A stretch of DNA of 64,000 nt. Origin: Hippasteria phrygiana. Lineage: Eukaryota > Echinodermata > Asteroidea > Valvatida > Goniasteridae. The stretch lies in NCBI GenBank assembly GCA_037893225.1, contig JAZGUH010000400.1, positions 682,001-746,000 on the forward strand. The letters run 5' to 3'. Each line of letters begins with the position of its first letter. Within the stretch, counting starts at the first letter, position 1. The notes below the pieces were generated by a model. The model was given only the letters and a program-made list of their open reading frames with translations, was not told where the DNA came from and did not search any database. Below, in pieces: positions 1-10,443 of this stretch. Position numbers and translations under genes: made by a program.

Positions 1-3000
1 ACGCGTACTCTTGTAACAGAACGCATCATCCCGGTAATCAGCATCCCCCGATGTTTCGAAATCTCCGACGACCTGGCCAGTATCGAAGGAGGTTTCTACA
101 TCATTCCAGACTGGGAGCTCATCTCTGACAGCATCTGCAGTCTGCCTGTCATCGGATGTACCAGGAATACGATCATCCTCAACTCCACGAAGAATGCAAG
201 GCTTGAGTCTGTTAAAGTGGACAACTCGATGCTTTCGTGAAACATTGGGCACTTTGACAAGATAGTTCGCGTCAGAGTATTTTTTGATGATTATGCACGG
301 TCCCTTCCAGTGACATCTCAGTTTGGGAGACAGTCCCACAACTCGATCTGGGCAATAGAGCCAAACCTTATCACCAACCTTATAAGGGCTTCCGTACATC
401 CGCGTATCATAAAGTTTCTTGTGTCTTCGTTGCTCTCCGCTCGCGTGTTGTCTTGCCAATTCAAAAGCACCCTCCAGCTTTATTTTGACGTCCATCGCAT
501 AGGATTGGGGATGCTGTGCTGGCCTGTCTGGCGTTGGTCCTGCAAGTAAATCTAATGGCAAATTTACTTCCCGCCCAAAAACTAAACTGTTGGGTGTAAG
601 CCCAGTGGTTTCTTGTTGGGATGCCCTATATGCCATCATCACATAAGGCAAATGATCATCCCAATCACTTTGGTCACTTTTACAATACATGGTGAGCATC
701 GTTTCTAATGTTCTATTAAAACGTTCAACGAGCCCATCCGATTGGGGATGATAGGCCGTTGTACGTGTTTTATCGATTTCTAATAATTCACACAATTTAC
801 TGAATAATTTAGACTCAAAATTGGTCCCTTGATCACTATGAATTTGACTTGGCACACCATATCTACAAATAAATTGTGTTACCAACACTTCAGCCACAGT
901 TTCTGCATGTTGATCAGATAATGCATAAGATTCGGCCCATTTCGTAAAGTAATCCATTACTACCAATACGTACTTATTGCCACGTTGGGTCACGGGCAAA
1001 GGACCCATTATATCCAGTGCAATGCGTTCGAATGGCCCTCCAACAGGAGCTAATTGTAACGCTGCCCTGAATTTTTGCTTAGGTATTTTACGTGCCTGAC
1101 ACAGGTGACAACTGTTAACCCATAAATCCACTGTACGACGATAGCCAACCCAGTAGAACCTCTTTTGGATTTTCTGAAAAGTACGCTTCTGACCTAAATG
1201 ACCACCTGTGCGACCCTCATGACTTTTCGTAAGGACCTCTTCCTGCATACTAGATGGGACAACCAACTGACTAATAACTGACCTATTTTTAGTCAAACTT
1301 TTACGATACAAGATACCTTCCTTCAGTTCAAGTTGCTCCCACTGAAACCACAAGGCCCTAGTTTCACGTGACAAACCCGAAATTTCCTTGCCTGGGGGTC
1401 GCTGTTTCTGACCAAATTGAAGCCACTGCATCACAGGTACCAAATTTGGATCGTCATACTGGGCCTTGCGGATGACATGGAGATCCAAACCTGAAACTTG
1501 AAAAACTCCACAACAAATGCCTTTAGTTAGGCTATTAATTTCAGTTTGATCTGTAACTGGACACCTAGAAAGAGCGTCAGCATTTTGATGTTTATGACCT
1601 GGCCGATGTTGAATTTCAAAGTCAAATGCACTCAGTATTTCAAGCCAACGCGCTATCTGCCCTTCTGCCTGTTTATAATTCATAAGCCATCTTAATGACG
1701 CATGATCAGTGCGAACAATAAACTTACTACCTTGAAGGTAATGTCGAAAATGTTTCACGTAAGTTACCACTGCAAGTAATTCCTTACGTGTTACGCTATA
1801 TCGGCGTTCTGCCTTGGTTAATTTACGACTAGCGTAACTAACAACATGTTCAACTTTGTCATATTCTTGTGAGAGAACGGCCCCAATTCCGTCATTACTG
1901 GCATCAGTGTCCAAAATAAAAGGTCTACTGAAATCCGGATACTTCAAAACCGGAGCCGATATTAAAGCAGACCGTAATTGGTAGAATGCCTTTTCACATT
2001 CTTGGCTCCAGACAAAACCAACGTTTTTCTGAGTCAAGCGGTGAAGTGGTGCCGCAATCTGGGCAAAATCCTGAACAAATCTTCTGTAATATGAACAGAG
2101 TCCCAAAAAGCTTCTAACTTCTTTCAAACTCTTGGGAATGGGCCAGTCTCTCACTGTTCGGATTTTCTTTGGGTCTGTTAAAATACCTTTACGGGAAACA
2201 ATATATCCCAGATACGAAACTTCAGTTTGACACAATGTACATTTCTTTGCTTGGAGTTTTAAACCAGCACCTTTTACAGCTTTTAACACAGTGTCTAGTC
2301 TGGTAAGATGTTCATCAAAAGTATTAGCAAAAATGATAACATCGTCAATATACACAAGGCATATTTCCCAATGAAGGCCCGATAACACACGCTCCATTAA
2401 CCGTTCAAAAGTGGCAGGGGCGTTACAAAGCCCAAATGGCATAACATTAAACTCGTAAAGCCCCATACCTGTCGAAAAAGCTGTTTTAGGACGATCTGCC
2501 GGGTCTACTTCTACTTGCCAAAATCCACTGGCTAAATCTATTGTGCTAAACCACTGTGCTCCATAAAGAGCATCTAAACTGTCATCTATTCTTGGAAGAG
2601 GATATGCGTCTTTCTTAGTGATATCGTTTAGTTTTCGGTAATCAATACAGAATCGAATAGAACCGTCCTTTTTGCGTACCAACACAACCGGTGACAACCA
2701 TGGACTTTCTGACGGGCTTATTATATTTTTATTCAGCATGTCATCCATTTCGGTTTGTACCTCAGCACGCAAGTGATATGGTACACGCCTTATTGATTGA
2801 CGTATTGGTAAGTGATCAGATGTATGTATTCGATGGTACACATTATCGGTACGGCCAAGTTCACATTTACAGGCAAAAACAGACATGTGATTTGTAATTA
2901 AACTACTAAGTTGCCCTTTTTGTTGTTCATCTAGATTTGACGAACTACGACTTATCAATTCTTCAATACCTTTATTGTCATGTTCGGATACATAATTTTG

Positions 3001-3765
3001 ATCACTATGATCCAATAATGATACAACTTCTTGAGCAGGTTGAAGTAGGGCTACATTAGTGTTTTTGTAAAGAACAACAGGATCAGACTGCACATTAAGT
3101 ATTCTAACAGGAACATGATTACTGTTTACTTCAACCAAGGCACGTGCTACAAGAACACCTTTGTCCCTAATCATGCTGGTCGTTGGTTCAACCAATCCAG
3201 CTGGAAAAATACATTCCCTTAACTTGATTCTACCAGGGACAATTACTTCTTGTCCGGGTTGAATTGTAACAGTTTGATCTATAGCAATACGACAACAATG
3301 TGAAATGTTATTCTCCTTGAGAATGCCTATGGAAACACCATCAATGATCATGCGATTCTCACATAAATGGAGAATACTGTCGTGACAACTAAAAAAATCC
3401 ATTCCTAATATGCCCGCTGAATTGATGTTAGCAACGATAATGTCATGTTTAGCCATAAATTTACCCAATTTCATGTTTACCGAAATTTTTCCATGAACAT
3501 CGAGTGGTGCACCATCGGCTGTAACAATTGATACATCACACTTTTCCATTCGGTTTTTCACATCATTAGGAAATAATTGAACCATACGTGGATGAATTAC
3601 CGTATGAGATGACCCAGTGTCCATCAACATCTTAACAGCAACATTATACATGTCGGCATAAACAAACATACTACTAGTCTGGGTCTTTAAGTCACATTGC
3701 ACATCGACCCCATGTACAACCCGATTTAGTTTTCCGATTGTGGGGTGAAATTTGTGCCTCGTCTG
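1..3765 (-). CDS. pol: Pol polyprotein (PR-RT-RH-IN), open through left edge
   Basis: The frame is -1 relative to gag. It opens just after a TAA at 3766-3768 and stays open for 1,255 codons to base 1. Protease: DTGSS near 3607-3624. Reverse transcriptase: KKDGSIRFCIDYRKLN near 2630-2690 and the catalytic YIDD at 2341-2352. RNase H: DTDASNDGIGAVLSQ near 1873-1919 and RTDHASLRW near 1685-1716. Integrase: an HHCC zinc finger with CHLC near 1095-1110, then the three acidic residues in LDIMGP (about 1000-1020), HSDQGTNF (about 815-845) and GLVERFN (about 721-740). A GPY/F-type module (HWKGPCIIIKK) follows near 275-320. The first in-frame Met comes well inside the frame, so expression presumably needs -1 frameshifting in the 37-base gag overlap. 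The C terminus is outside the window. Confidence 0.95.
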
Positions 3766-4871
3766 TTACCAAAATCATTCGCATTCTGATTATTGTCCTG
3801 GAGAATCGACCGACAGTTTCTACTTATGTGTCCAATTTTCCCACACCTAAAACATTCGACGTTTTTGCGTTTGAGAGACTGTTCTAGACCTTTTATAATC
3901 CGACAACTTTCTTCAAATTGTTGTTCCAATCTAGTAAGTCTTTCTTCTATCCCATCGCACGGCGGTTTGCTGTCCTTGGCAGATTGTAATGCAGCGATAC
4001 ATTGTTGCGGGTCCGCAATCGAAAGAACATTCACTTTTGTTGCATTTGCTTCTGCTTGCAGAATTTCCTCTTCACGTTGAGCAACGCATAGCGCTTCCTT
4101 TAGCGTTTTAGCATTTGCGCGACGTACTTCTGTGCGAATTGAAGCAGGACGCAGTGCATCAATGAAATAATTCAATGCTAATAGATCTGTATTGCCAATG
4201 TCCATCTGCGGATACGCATGGGTAACTAGGCTACGAATGTCTTGTGCCAATGCTACAAGTTTTTCATCCTGTTTGCGTATGCGCTGTTTCAATTGCAAAC
4301 GGTATGTATCTACTGTTTTGACAGAACTAAAACGAGCGCGCAATTCACTGACAACAAAATCGTAATCATATTTCTGCAAATCAGGCATATCTCTATACAG
4401 TTTAAGTGCTTCCCCTCTTAAGCTAACAGCAAGTTGTTTGACTTTTTCATCATCATACCAGTTATTAACATCTGCACATAGTTGAAAGTGAACAATCCAA
4501 TCTTTAAAGTTACTTGAACCGTCATAATTACCAGGTGTTCGCTGTGTTGAACGATCAACATACATGATATTAGGAATATCCGAGTGCTTTTTTTGTTTTT
4601 TGTTCCTTACAGTAACATTGCGAGATGGAGTATTATTAAAAGTAACATGTCTTCCCTCTGTTGGGGGGTCACTTTGTTCAATTTGTCTCCCAACAGAAGG
4701 GGCACTTTCATTTCCAGCCCTACCCAACACCAATTCCTCATAGATCGTACTAATTTCCGCTTCTAATGATGCAATTTCATCCTTAACAGATTTTAAATTT
4801 GGTGTCGATCTTCCCGAGAACCCATGCTCACTATCCGAGAGGCCCACTCCAGAAGTTTGCCTGTGTGCCAT
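3726..4871 (-). CDS. gag: Gag polyprotein of gypsy element
   Basis: 381 codons from the ATG at 4871, the first Met after the primer site (protein begins MAHRQTSG). The reading frame extends further upstream into the LTR, but those codons precede the natural start. Gag forms the capsid-like particle that packages element RNA. The middle region is typical retrotransposon capsid, with a stretch starting FKDWIVHF and a helical, charged segment. Near the C terminus is one CCHC zinc knuckle, CFRCGKIGHISRNC, which binds RNA. Gag ends at TAA 3726-3728 and overlaps pol by 37 bases in a different frame. The ORF is complete with no disablement. Confidence 0.93.
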   Translation of the reverse strand: MAHRQTSGVGLSDSEHGFSGRSTPNLKSVKDEIASLEAEISTIYEELVLGRAGNESAPSVGRQIEQSDPPTEGRHVTFNNTPSRNVTVRNKKQKKHSDIPNIMYVDRSTQRTPGNYDGSSNFKDWIVHFQLCADVNNWYDDEKVKQLAVSLRGEALKLYRDMPDLQKYDYDFVVSELRARFSSVKTVDTYRLQLKQRIRKQDEKLVALAQDIRSLVTHAYPQMDIGNTDLLALNYFIDALRPASIRTEVRRANAKTLKEALCVAQREEEILQAEANATKVNVLSIADPQQCIAALQSAKDSKPPCDGIEERLTRLEQQFEESCRIIKGLEQSLKRKNVECFRCGKIGHISRNCRSILQDNNQNANDFGNRRGTNFTPQSEN

Positions 4872-4907
4872 GATGTAAGATTTCTTTTTAAAAGAATTGA
4901 ATGAAGA

Positions 4908-4922
4908 ACACCGCTGCCACCA
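4908..4922 (-). other. Candidate tRNA primer binding site
   Basis: The minus strand reads TGGTGGCAGCGGTGT just inside the LTR end. It begins with TGG, the complement of a tRNA 3' CCA end, as primer sites do. The priming tRNA was not identified. Confidence 0.6.
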
Positions 4923-5062
4923 ATTTGTAACGGGCCGAGCCACTAAACGGTAGCGTGGGGTGGTGTTGCAGCCAAGTCCGAATGGACTAGGCACACCAAC
5001 CCACAATTACTATATATAAAACACCGACACAGGCATCATTTCCAGGTGGCGCCTCCCAGAAT

Positions 5063-5068
5063 TTTATT
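5063..5068 (-). terminator. Polyadenylation signal in gypsy LTR
   Basis: AATAAA on the minus strand, inside the LTR downstream of the TATA box. In the unseen 3' LTR the same hexamer would terminate the genomic transcript. This is inferred from position. Confidence 0.5.
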
Positions 5069-5301
5069 TGATAGTTTTGTAAGGAGAATTAACTACAAGG
5101 AAAATTAAATGCAATATTAATTAAAGTAATATACAATCAAAGCGGAGCGGGTTCGCTGGAAGAACGAATTATTTTACTTACAAGACCAGATGAGGAACGG
5201 TGAAAAGAAGGGCTGGATGTGCCAACAAAAATACTAAACGTAAACCTTCGTCGACGAAAACCAACAAAAATGTGACCAACGCCCCTCTACCTGTACCGTC
5301 C

Positions 5302-5309
5302 TTATATAG
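5302..5309 (-). promoter_or_regulatory. TATA box in gypsy LTR
   Basis: The minus strand reads CTATATAAGGACGG. It lies inside the LTR, upstream of the AATAAA at 5068-5063 and of gag, which is where the U3 core promoter should be. The function is inferred from position and consensus. Confidence 0.55.
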
Positions 5310-5520
5310 TCAAGTTAAAATGTTGGGATACCTATGGAGATCCCTATGCAACAATACACAAGTAGAATACAAATGGAATTCCTGGCGCGACCCATACTCG
5401 GTCGCGCATTAAGGCTACTGCTTCAAACCATTAGCATATTAGCATATAACTATACACTCGGTATGTTAGATATTTTACCTTTTCTTCTTTAATAGCCTAC
5501 ACAAATTCGATTTAATTACA

Positions 5521-6111
5521 ACATTGTGATTATAAGGGGGGGCTGACCACATGAATTCGTTTCAATAACATCAGAACATGGAGGATAAACCTGAGACCTC
5601 ATTCCCACTTTGTGTATTCTCGTGTCCACTTTGGGGGAACCTGCTTTGGACTTGGACATATTCCTGATCTTCCCCATTCGACTTACGCGACCATGTAGTG
5701 CTGGTTCGTTCCCCTTGGAGGATTTTGTTTAAGGAAAAATTGCATCCTCTTTTGCCCCTCCCCAACTCTCTCCCACTGCGTATCCTCGTATCCACTTTGG
5801 GGGAACCTGCTTTGGATTTTGACATATCCACGTCCACGTAGCCTGATAAACTGCGACCTGCCTTTAGCCATCTATTGCGTATCCACTGTTTTTTGGTATT
5901 TTTTGGGGGGTGGGGTACTTTCGGGTGGCGGGGTATTCTGCAATTTCTCCTAAACCTGATCCTGTACAAAAAACCCAGCACAGCATTAGTCAGAAAAACT
6001 TGACTTTTTTTGTTTAACATTGGTTATTCATTGACAGAGCCAGTGTCAAGTCCATGTACATGTCGGCCTAAGAGTAGTAAGACTAAGTACTGTACTGAAT
6101 AAAATTGTCTT
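5521..6111. repeat. Intergenic stretch with diverged direct repeat
   Basis: No gene was recognised. Two similar blocks of about 55 bases lie at roughly 5610-5664 and 5774-5828. They share CCACTTTGGGGGAACCTGC and a following GACATAT. A shorter third echo (GCGTATCCACT) is near 5878. Unit spacing is about 165 bases. Overlapping minus-strand ORFs here are by-products of the repeat. Confidence 0.5.
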
Positions 6112-6333
6112 TTAACCCTTGAGCACGGTTATTTACAGGAGGCGCCGGGGTGTCGCGTCGGCTTTGCAGCCAAGCGAAACGGCCACAATGTGCTTGTGCA
6201 GTCAAGTGCAAAATACACAATGATCCAACACTGGATTAAAACTGCACAAATAGCGGCCATAGGCGTCATCCGGCCTGGTGGCACTGTTTGGTTTTTTTGC
6301 GCCATTTGGCGTCGTCCGTACGCAAGGGGTTAA
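6112..6333. mobile_element. MITE family A (TTAA-flanked), copy A1
   Basis: 222 bases including TTAA at both ends. It starts CCCTTGAGCACGG and ends CGTACGCAAGGGG before TTAA. The imperfect terminal inverted repeat with TTAA on both sides is the signature of piggyBac-type insertion. It is non-coding and therefore non-autonomous. Other copies are at 12566, 26179, 40026, 62918, 63263 and 63454. Confidence 0.75.
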
Positions 6334-7861
6334 TTGCAAGTGCTGACCGCACCTCCAAAACTTCACCAAAAAATGTCGCAGAAAATGGCCAGTTTCCACA
6401 CTGAAATTGTGTGTTTTTACCTTTTCAAAAAGTGAGAAATCGAGGGAGCAACATATGGAGCAAATGCGTGTTTTGTCATGTGAAAGCTTGCAGACCGTGC
6501 GTAGAACAGCCAACTTTGACATGACATGCACAAAACACGACAACTTGTGGCTTGCACAGCTTTTGCACAAACTTTTGGGCCAAATTACTTCATTTACCAG
6601 TGATATTTTGTTGTTAATTTCAGTCCGTAAAAGACTTGTCAACAGTGGGAGACTGTAAAAAGGAGCAGTGGCCTTCTGTCCTGGCATCGTATGGGGGGGG
6701 GGGGGGGGGGGAGGGGGAGGGGGAGGGGGAGGGGGCTTGAATTATTCACAGCATCTGATGTTGATACCAAAAAAGTGGGATTTAAGGCAAGCTTACTACT
6801 GGTGATGTTATGATTCTTGACAACAGCGATGAGGGGGCACGGCACGAGTGAAATCTTTTACGTGTTCTTGCGCGAAGAAAAAATAAAATGTAAATGTAAC
6901 TACAATTTGTCCCCACTTCAGAGGGCAAAAATGGAAAAATAAAATCACCAGAGTGATAGTTGATAAACAGAAGAATGTATGTAGCTAAAACAGTCCATTT
7001 AAAGGGAGGATGTTAGCGGATTGCAGCGGATTGTACTGTGGGTCCCGGATTCTCTAGAAATTTCCGTGCATGTGGTAATTCCCATGTGTTGGTGCCGCAT
7101 CCGCATGCCTAGTAAATGCTGAAATATTTATGCAGTTGTTGGGTTCTTGCCTCTGGGGTTTAATTGCCTCACTAGCCCCATGCTAGAGAGTTTGAAGAGT
7201 GTGTGACATGTCAAAAGGTCATTGTTTGGGACATCTGAACCATTGAAGCTTTTATTTCTTGTCTCACTCAGATGTTCAGCAAAATTTCATTTTCAAAATT
7301 TGAGCAAAGTCAGCCCCGAAAATGGTTTCACTGGCACACCCTGTGTTTGACAAAGCAACATTACAAAGGACTAGATTTTGTACATAAAATAAGCATTCAA
7401 AATCAAAAATTTACTGAAAATTTAATTACTAAAAGCAAGTTTTTGTAAAGCGATACGGAAACGGATTAAAAATTGAAGATATTCGCAGAGCTGCTAAAAA
7501 CCAAATGTCTGGAGGCGAGTTGCAAACAGTGCACAACATCAACGAACGTGAACGATAGAGGATGAATCCAGACGAAGTACCAGCGAACTGATGCTTTGCA
7601 TGCATTCATGTGCAGGAACCAGCACAGCAATTTCATGGCCAAATTTGCTGGGTCTGATCCAGCAGTCATGTTTACACTTGAACATTGTCGAACCAGCCGC
7701 GGATTGAAATGCCAGATTAGCCCTGGATCAGATCCTGATCGAGCTTGCATTAACACTCGCCGTTCATGCCCTTCAATCCTGGCCGGATCTGATATCCCTT
7801 CAATCCCGCTTGACAGATTCAGTGTACAATGTGAACACCGTGTAATAGACATAATTTTTTT
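6334..7861. other. Intergenic, no gene recognised
   Basis: AT-rich DNA with a poly-G/GGGGGA tract at 6691-6735. The small ORFs across it are proline- or glycine-rich products of that tract, or have no family resemblance. A short tandem SAGATCHGATCC-like theme (GGATCAGATCC, GGGTCTGATCC, GGATCTGATATCC) occurs at 7650-7795 but is not clearly a repeat array. Confidence 0.4.
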
Positions 7862-8225
7862 AATTGAAATTACCCAATACAAAGCTGAAAGCCACTCGAG
7901 ATAAAGAGTCACAATCAGAAGTGGTAGTGTTGACCACATTTTGAATTGCCAACCCTACCACAGAGTTGGAGTCCAGTCCCTGCAAGTCCTTTCACAAGTC
8001 CTTTCGCAAGCCCAGTCAGAAGTCCTTTCATAAAGCCGGTCACAAGTAACTCGATGAACAATGACAAAGGAATGCCTCTGTCAAAGCTCATTTGAATAGC
8101 TTGTGATTGGGATTAGGACTGGAGGGCTTGTGATGGACTTGCAGGGACTTGTGATGGACTCGACTACATCTCTGCCCTACATCTCTGCCTTACGATTTTC
8201 CTGGGCCCAGATCTAAATAGAGGAT
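7862..8225 (-). mobile_element. Repeat family U interrupted by MITE family C
   Basis: Segments 7862-7961 and 8188-8225 together match, in reverse orientation, the uninterrupted U copies at 40666-40792 and 49814-49932. Shared words are TTTAGATCTGGACCCAGGA at one end and GTGGCTTTTAGCCTTGTAT at the other. The break lies exactly between the blocks reading CTACCAC and CCTTACG, where copy C1 (7962-8187) is inserted. Confidence 0.7.
7962..8187 (-). mobile_element. MITE family C, copy C1 (nested in U)
   Basis: It starts CAGAGTTGGAGTCCAGTCCC and ends GGACTCGACTACATCTCTG, with long terminal inverted repeats made of iterated AAGTCCTTTC/GAAAGGACTT words. The unique centre carries TGACAAAGGAATGC and CAAGCTATTCAAATG-type sequence shared with copies at 16947, 22915, 26105 and 54836. 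It is in the opposite orientation to those copies. Non-coding. Confidence 0.75.
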
Positions 8226-8366
8226 AATTCTTTGACAGATTCCAAAGAAATTATCCCAATTTTCAGACCTAAAGACCTAGGTGGGATAACTTCCAGTCGG
8301 TGAGACGAACTATAGTATTGATTATCAATTTACTGTGTTGTTTTTTCTCGCTCTTTCCTTGTACAG

Positions 8367-9870
8367 GAGATGTCCTCTTGGTGTCAGTAGTCCTGTTTCG
8401 CTCTGCGAACGTTTGAAGAACAACTTTGATGTATCGTCTCACTCTGAAAGTGCCGCGACTGTGGTCATCATGCCACAGGAAAATGGCTCGGGAGAAGACA
8501 TAGAAAAGGTTGAACATTCGGCCCTTAGCTATAGACAGTCATACTTTCAAGATATGCCGCTGCCCTCTCCGAGACCGCTGCTTTTAAACAAACCGGCAAA
8601 CTTCAAAGAAAAAAAGATGTCAAACTCGAACGTACGTACCCGACCAATTCGCCTCAGACCTAGACGTCCTCTGTGCAGCAAATGTCGAGCACAGTGTGGT
8701 AACGGTTTCACCGCGTCCGCTGCACAGACTGCGGGGACAAAAGCCGAAAAGCTTTCGTTCATGAGAAAACAAAAGAAAGACGTTTCCTCCTCAAACTGTT
8801 TGGAAACGAAAAAGTCGACAGCTGCGGGCGTCGATAAGACTGAAGTACGCAGGACGAGCCCGGTTATAAAGATTTCATATGCAAGCCCACAGGGTAAAGG
8901 GCACGTCGTACGAATACCAGCCAAAACACATTCAGCCGCCTACAGCAACAGTACTGAAACCAACCAAACGAGTCATGTCAGTCAGACCGACAAACAGAAA
9001 TCGCAGAAAATGCTCAAGAAGAGTAGAACGCAGCCAAAGAAAAAGACAAACAAATCGGACAAGCCCGTGCAGAACGGATTTCTTCACAGCAGTGACCCTG
9101 AATCCTACCATGAGCAGCACAGATGGATTCGCATCATTAAATCTGATGGTACATACCACAGTACGGCGCCCAATCAAAGTGGAAATACTAAGAGCGATAC
9201 GGGAAGTCAAGTCCACGACCAGCCCCAAAGCGTGTCAGTAACATTATCGAGAAGCATTGCCGGAAATAGTCTCCAGATCAAGACATCTGCAAAGGAAAGA
9301 GAATTGAATGTTAAAACCAATACGCATGCATGTGATACATCAAAGAAGTGTTACGATCAAAGCAGAGATGAGAGCGGTCTTGATCCTATGGAAGTGGGCT
9401 CCCACAGTCGGGTGGTCTCTGCGGACTCAGATGAGGACAAGAGCTCTTTGTCGTCGGGTGCAAACAGAGAGCGTGTGCCATCCTTAAAGGTGCAGGTTCA
9501 CAAGAAAAACATCACCAAAAGCCGGTTACAAGACGGTCGCGAAATGTGTATCGGTGACATCGTATGGGGCAAGATCATTGGATTTCCGTGGTGGCCGGGG
9601 CGTATCGTCGAGATAGTCGTCAGTCGACACGAAGACGGCACCTTGCTCAGTCAGCTGGCACAGATTACGTGGTTTGCTTCGACGACAATCTCACACATGC
9701 CTTTGACGGAGTTGTACCCGTTTCTTCCTTACTTTGCCGACCGCTACAATCGCAAAAAGAAAGGGATTTACCGAGACGCCGTTCGGCAGGCTACCGAAGC
9801 AGCAACTACTCTATCTGCAGAGGTCCGCGCTCTCAATACGATGTTTGAAACTTCAACATTAAAACCGTAA
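8367..9870 (+). CDS. PWWP2A/B-like chromatin protein, 3' coding exon
   Basis: One large exon begins after the acceptor CTTTCCTTGTACAG (ending 8366). It enters in phase with one leading base and runs to TAA at 9868-9870, about 500 codons. The middle is lysine- and serine-rich and disordered. RPIRLRPRRPLCSKCRAQC (about 8643-8697) matches the conserved cysteine motif of PWWP2A/B. The last 110 residues form a PWWP domain: GDIVWGKIIGFPWWPGRI near 9556-9609, then NRKKKGIYRDAVRQA near 9749-9793, the family's typical tail. PWWP2 proteins read methylated H3K36 nucleosomes and recruit a NuRD-like deacetylase complex in vertebrates. The start exon was not found. The first in-exon Met is at 8470 and could be the start if the acceptor serves a 5' UTR intron. 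Confidence 0.88.
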
Positions 9871-9873
9871 AAA

Positions 9874-9879
9874 AATAAA
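9874..9879 (+). terminator. Polyadenylation signal of PWWP2-like gene
   Basis: AATAAA begins only four bases after the stop codon. If used, the 3' UTR would be extremely short. Another downstream signal may be the real one. Confidence 0.35.
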
Positions 9880-10264
9880 TAATCTGAATGCATCCGAAAA
9901 AAAGTCTGCTCGTGAATGTTTGAAATGCCAATCTGCATTCTGAAAAATTCTTTGGAAAATCATAGCTTGAAATGATACAGGAATGATGTTCTGTAAGGAT
10001 ACAGATTGTTTATCACCTACTTGCCCTATCTCAAGAATTTGGCCTGGATAGACGCTGTGCCCTCTTGATGTCACATGTTTACATCTATATTGAAATGTGC
10101 CCAGCGGTATGTGCACACATGGTGTTTTGGCTAAGAATTTGGTTGAGGAGTGACGTCGAAGGTCAGATCCGTTTGACCTTTGAATTATGTGACCTTTGAT
10201 GTCACTGCAAATTTATGTAAAACATGATGTGTCGGGCACATTTCAATATATAGAGCTGTTTAGA
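9880..10264. other. Downstream flank of PWWP2-like gene, no gene seen
   Basis: No ORF with family resemblance. Repeated TGACCTTTGA/GACCTTTGAT words occur at 10175-10203 in otherwise unremarkable AT-rich sequence. Confidence 0.35.
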
Positions 10265-10443
10265 TATTATACAAATTATGAATGTTTATGAGTGCGATGG
10301 TAAGAATAATTTCATGAGGTGACAGATTGAAAGTTCCATTCCACGAGGCGAAGCCGAGTGGAATGGGACATTCCATCTGTCACCGAAATAAATTATTCTT
10401 ACCATTGCACGAATGTGAAACATTCATTATTTGTTTTATACAA
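10265..10443. repeat. Long hairpin at edge of composite element
   Basis: The left arm (10265-10330: TTATACAAATTATGAATG, then GCGATGGTAAGAATAATTT) pairs with the right arm (10375-10443: AAATTATTCTTACCATTGC, then ACATTCATTATTTG). An inner pair (GTTCCATTCCACGAGGC and GCCGAGTGGAATGGGAC) extends the stem. This is fold-back DNA typical of a MITE. Its outer sequence recurs inverted at 10970-11000. Confidence 0.6.

Larger units (their letters stand above)
1..5520 (-). mobile_element. Ty3/gypsy LTR retrotransposon, 3' part beyond window
   Basis: Read on the minus strand the order is 5' LTR (5520-4926), primer binding site (about 4922-4908), gag (4871-3726), then pol (3765 to 1) as protease, reverse transcriptase, RNase H, integrase. 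This gag-PR-RT-RH-IN order defines Ty3/gypsy (Metaviridae). No frameshift or internal stop was seen in gag or in the pol frame, so the copy looks young. The 3' LTR, the polypurine tract and any third ORF lie left of the window. Target-site duplication and LTR-LTR divergence therefore cannot be read. No envelope gene is visible. Confidence 0.95.
4926..5520 (-). repeat. 5' LTR of the gypsy element
   Basis: The inner boundary is well placed: on the minus strand the LTR ends in GTTACA at 4926, two or three bases before a primer-site-like TGGTGGCAGCGG. The outer boundary near 5520 is estimated from a TTACA on the plus strand and could be off by tens of bases. Inside, in transcription order, are a TATA box (TATATAAG, 5309-5302) and a polyadenylation signal AATAAA (5068-5063). 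This is the expected U3-R-U5 layout, with about 240 bases between TATA and AATAAA. Confidence 0.7.

Noticed and set aside
2691..2897. Plus-strand ORF in the gypsy region
   Set aside because: Antisense shadow of the reverse transcriptase domain.
6639..6845. Proline-rich ORF
   Set aside because: Caused by the G-run and GGGGGA tract at 6691-6735; no conserved domain.
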